A DNA stretch of 64,000 bases, taken from positions 1-64,000 of the forward strand of contig WPIO01000266.1 of assembly GCA_009760855.2 (NCBI GenBank), read 5' to 3'. Of the stretch, positions 63,639 through 64,000 are shown one piece after another (within the stretch, counting starts at the first letter, position 1; each line of letters opens with the position of its first letter). This DNA comes from Cristatella mucedo. Lineage: Eukaryota; Bryozoa; Phylactolaemata; Cristatellidae. Below the pieces are notes generated by a model that saw only the letters and a list, made by a program, of their open reading frames with translations, searched no databases and was not told the DNA's origin. The position numbers were made by a program, and so were the translations under genes.

Positions 63639-63785
63639 CGCGTGCAGCAGCGACTCGGCGGCTGCCAGCTGAGCCTGCATCTTGTCGCGAGAGTCTCGCG
63701 CTGCACTAGCCTCACGCTGCGAGCTGACGTAGCGCCTCTCCAGTGCACCTATGCGCGACTCCTGGTCGTCGCGCAGTGCTAGTAG
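63639..63785 (-). CDS. PPFIA: Liprin-alpha exon 1 of those visible: coiled coil
   Basis: A 147-nt (49-codon) minus exon after AGCTCATCTCTTTCAG, ending CACGCG/GTGAGT, phase 0 on both sides. It reads LLALRDDQESRIGALERRYV, then SSQREASAARDS. It matches the liprin-alpha segment ITTLEKRYLSAQREATSVHD. In the family roughly 300 residues precede this point, so the start codon and first exons lie beyond the right end of the window. Confidence 0.95.
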
Positions 63786-64000
63786 CTGAAAGAGATGAGC
63801 TCACGAGCATCGTCAGCGGCCGGGTAATGGGAGACCGGAGGCAGTGATGACAACTTTCCGAGCCAGAGTAGGGTCATAGGGCAGTTCATAAGGAGGTTCA
63901 TAGGGTCATAGGGCAGCAGAAGCTGCTGAGTATGTGCCTACTCGATGCTTCTAGCTCGAGGCTGAGCTGCCTCAGCTGAGGTCAGTCATCTAGTAAAGCC

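Overview
This window is animal nuclear DNA. It has split genes with GT/AG introns, long GA/CT and CA/GT microsatellites, tRNA-derived SINEs, many decayed LINE 3' ends and one Tc1/mariner relic. The neural scaffold gene is clearly metazoan. The exact taxon cannot be read off the sequence; a marine invertebrate, probably a protostome, is my guess from the repeat style and from Ala/Ser-rich inserts in the exons. No prokaryotic operons, CRISPR arrays or rRNA genes are visible.

Right third (about 43.9-63.8 kb, minus strand): a liprin-alpha (PPFIA/SYD-2) gene, the active-zone scaffold. I can place 13 exons whose reading phases join from one to the next. They cover part of the N-terminal coiled coil, the linker, SAM1 and SAM2. 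The 5' exons lie beyond position 64,000. The SAM3/C-terminal exons were not found. The two SAM-encoding exons nearest the 3' end (45,726-45,928 and 43,897-44,189) carry small frame-breaking insertions, so either the assembly is inaccurate there or this copy is decaying. The introns are packed with microsatellites, a 69-bp minisatellite, LINE/SINE debris and several hairpin-forming inverted repeats.

Left edge (about 0.58-1.30 kb, minus strand): three consecutive exons of a second gene, open at its 3' side. It looks like a large helical protein, with a loose resemblance to UBR-type ubiquitin ligases. Two of the exons need a one-base change in an A-run to stay in frame.

The middle (about 1.6-43 kb) has no gene I can identify with confidence. 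It holds at least two families of LINE C-terminal/3'-UTR relics on both strands. Family A ends in a motif reading AAAGCGCC...GGGCGCTTTATCAAGTG followed by (ATT)n. Family B is marked by an SFSSAGPEL-like peptide. There are also SINEs whose 3' tail matches the family A tail, a Tc1-like fragment near 13.1 kb, microsatellites, and several GC-rich open stretches that could be diverged exons but were not recognised.
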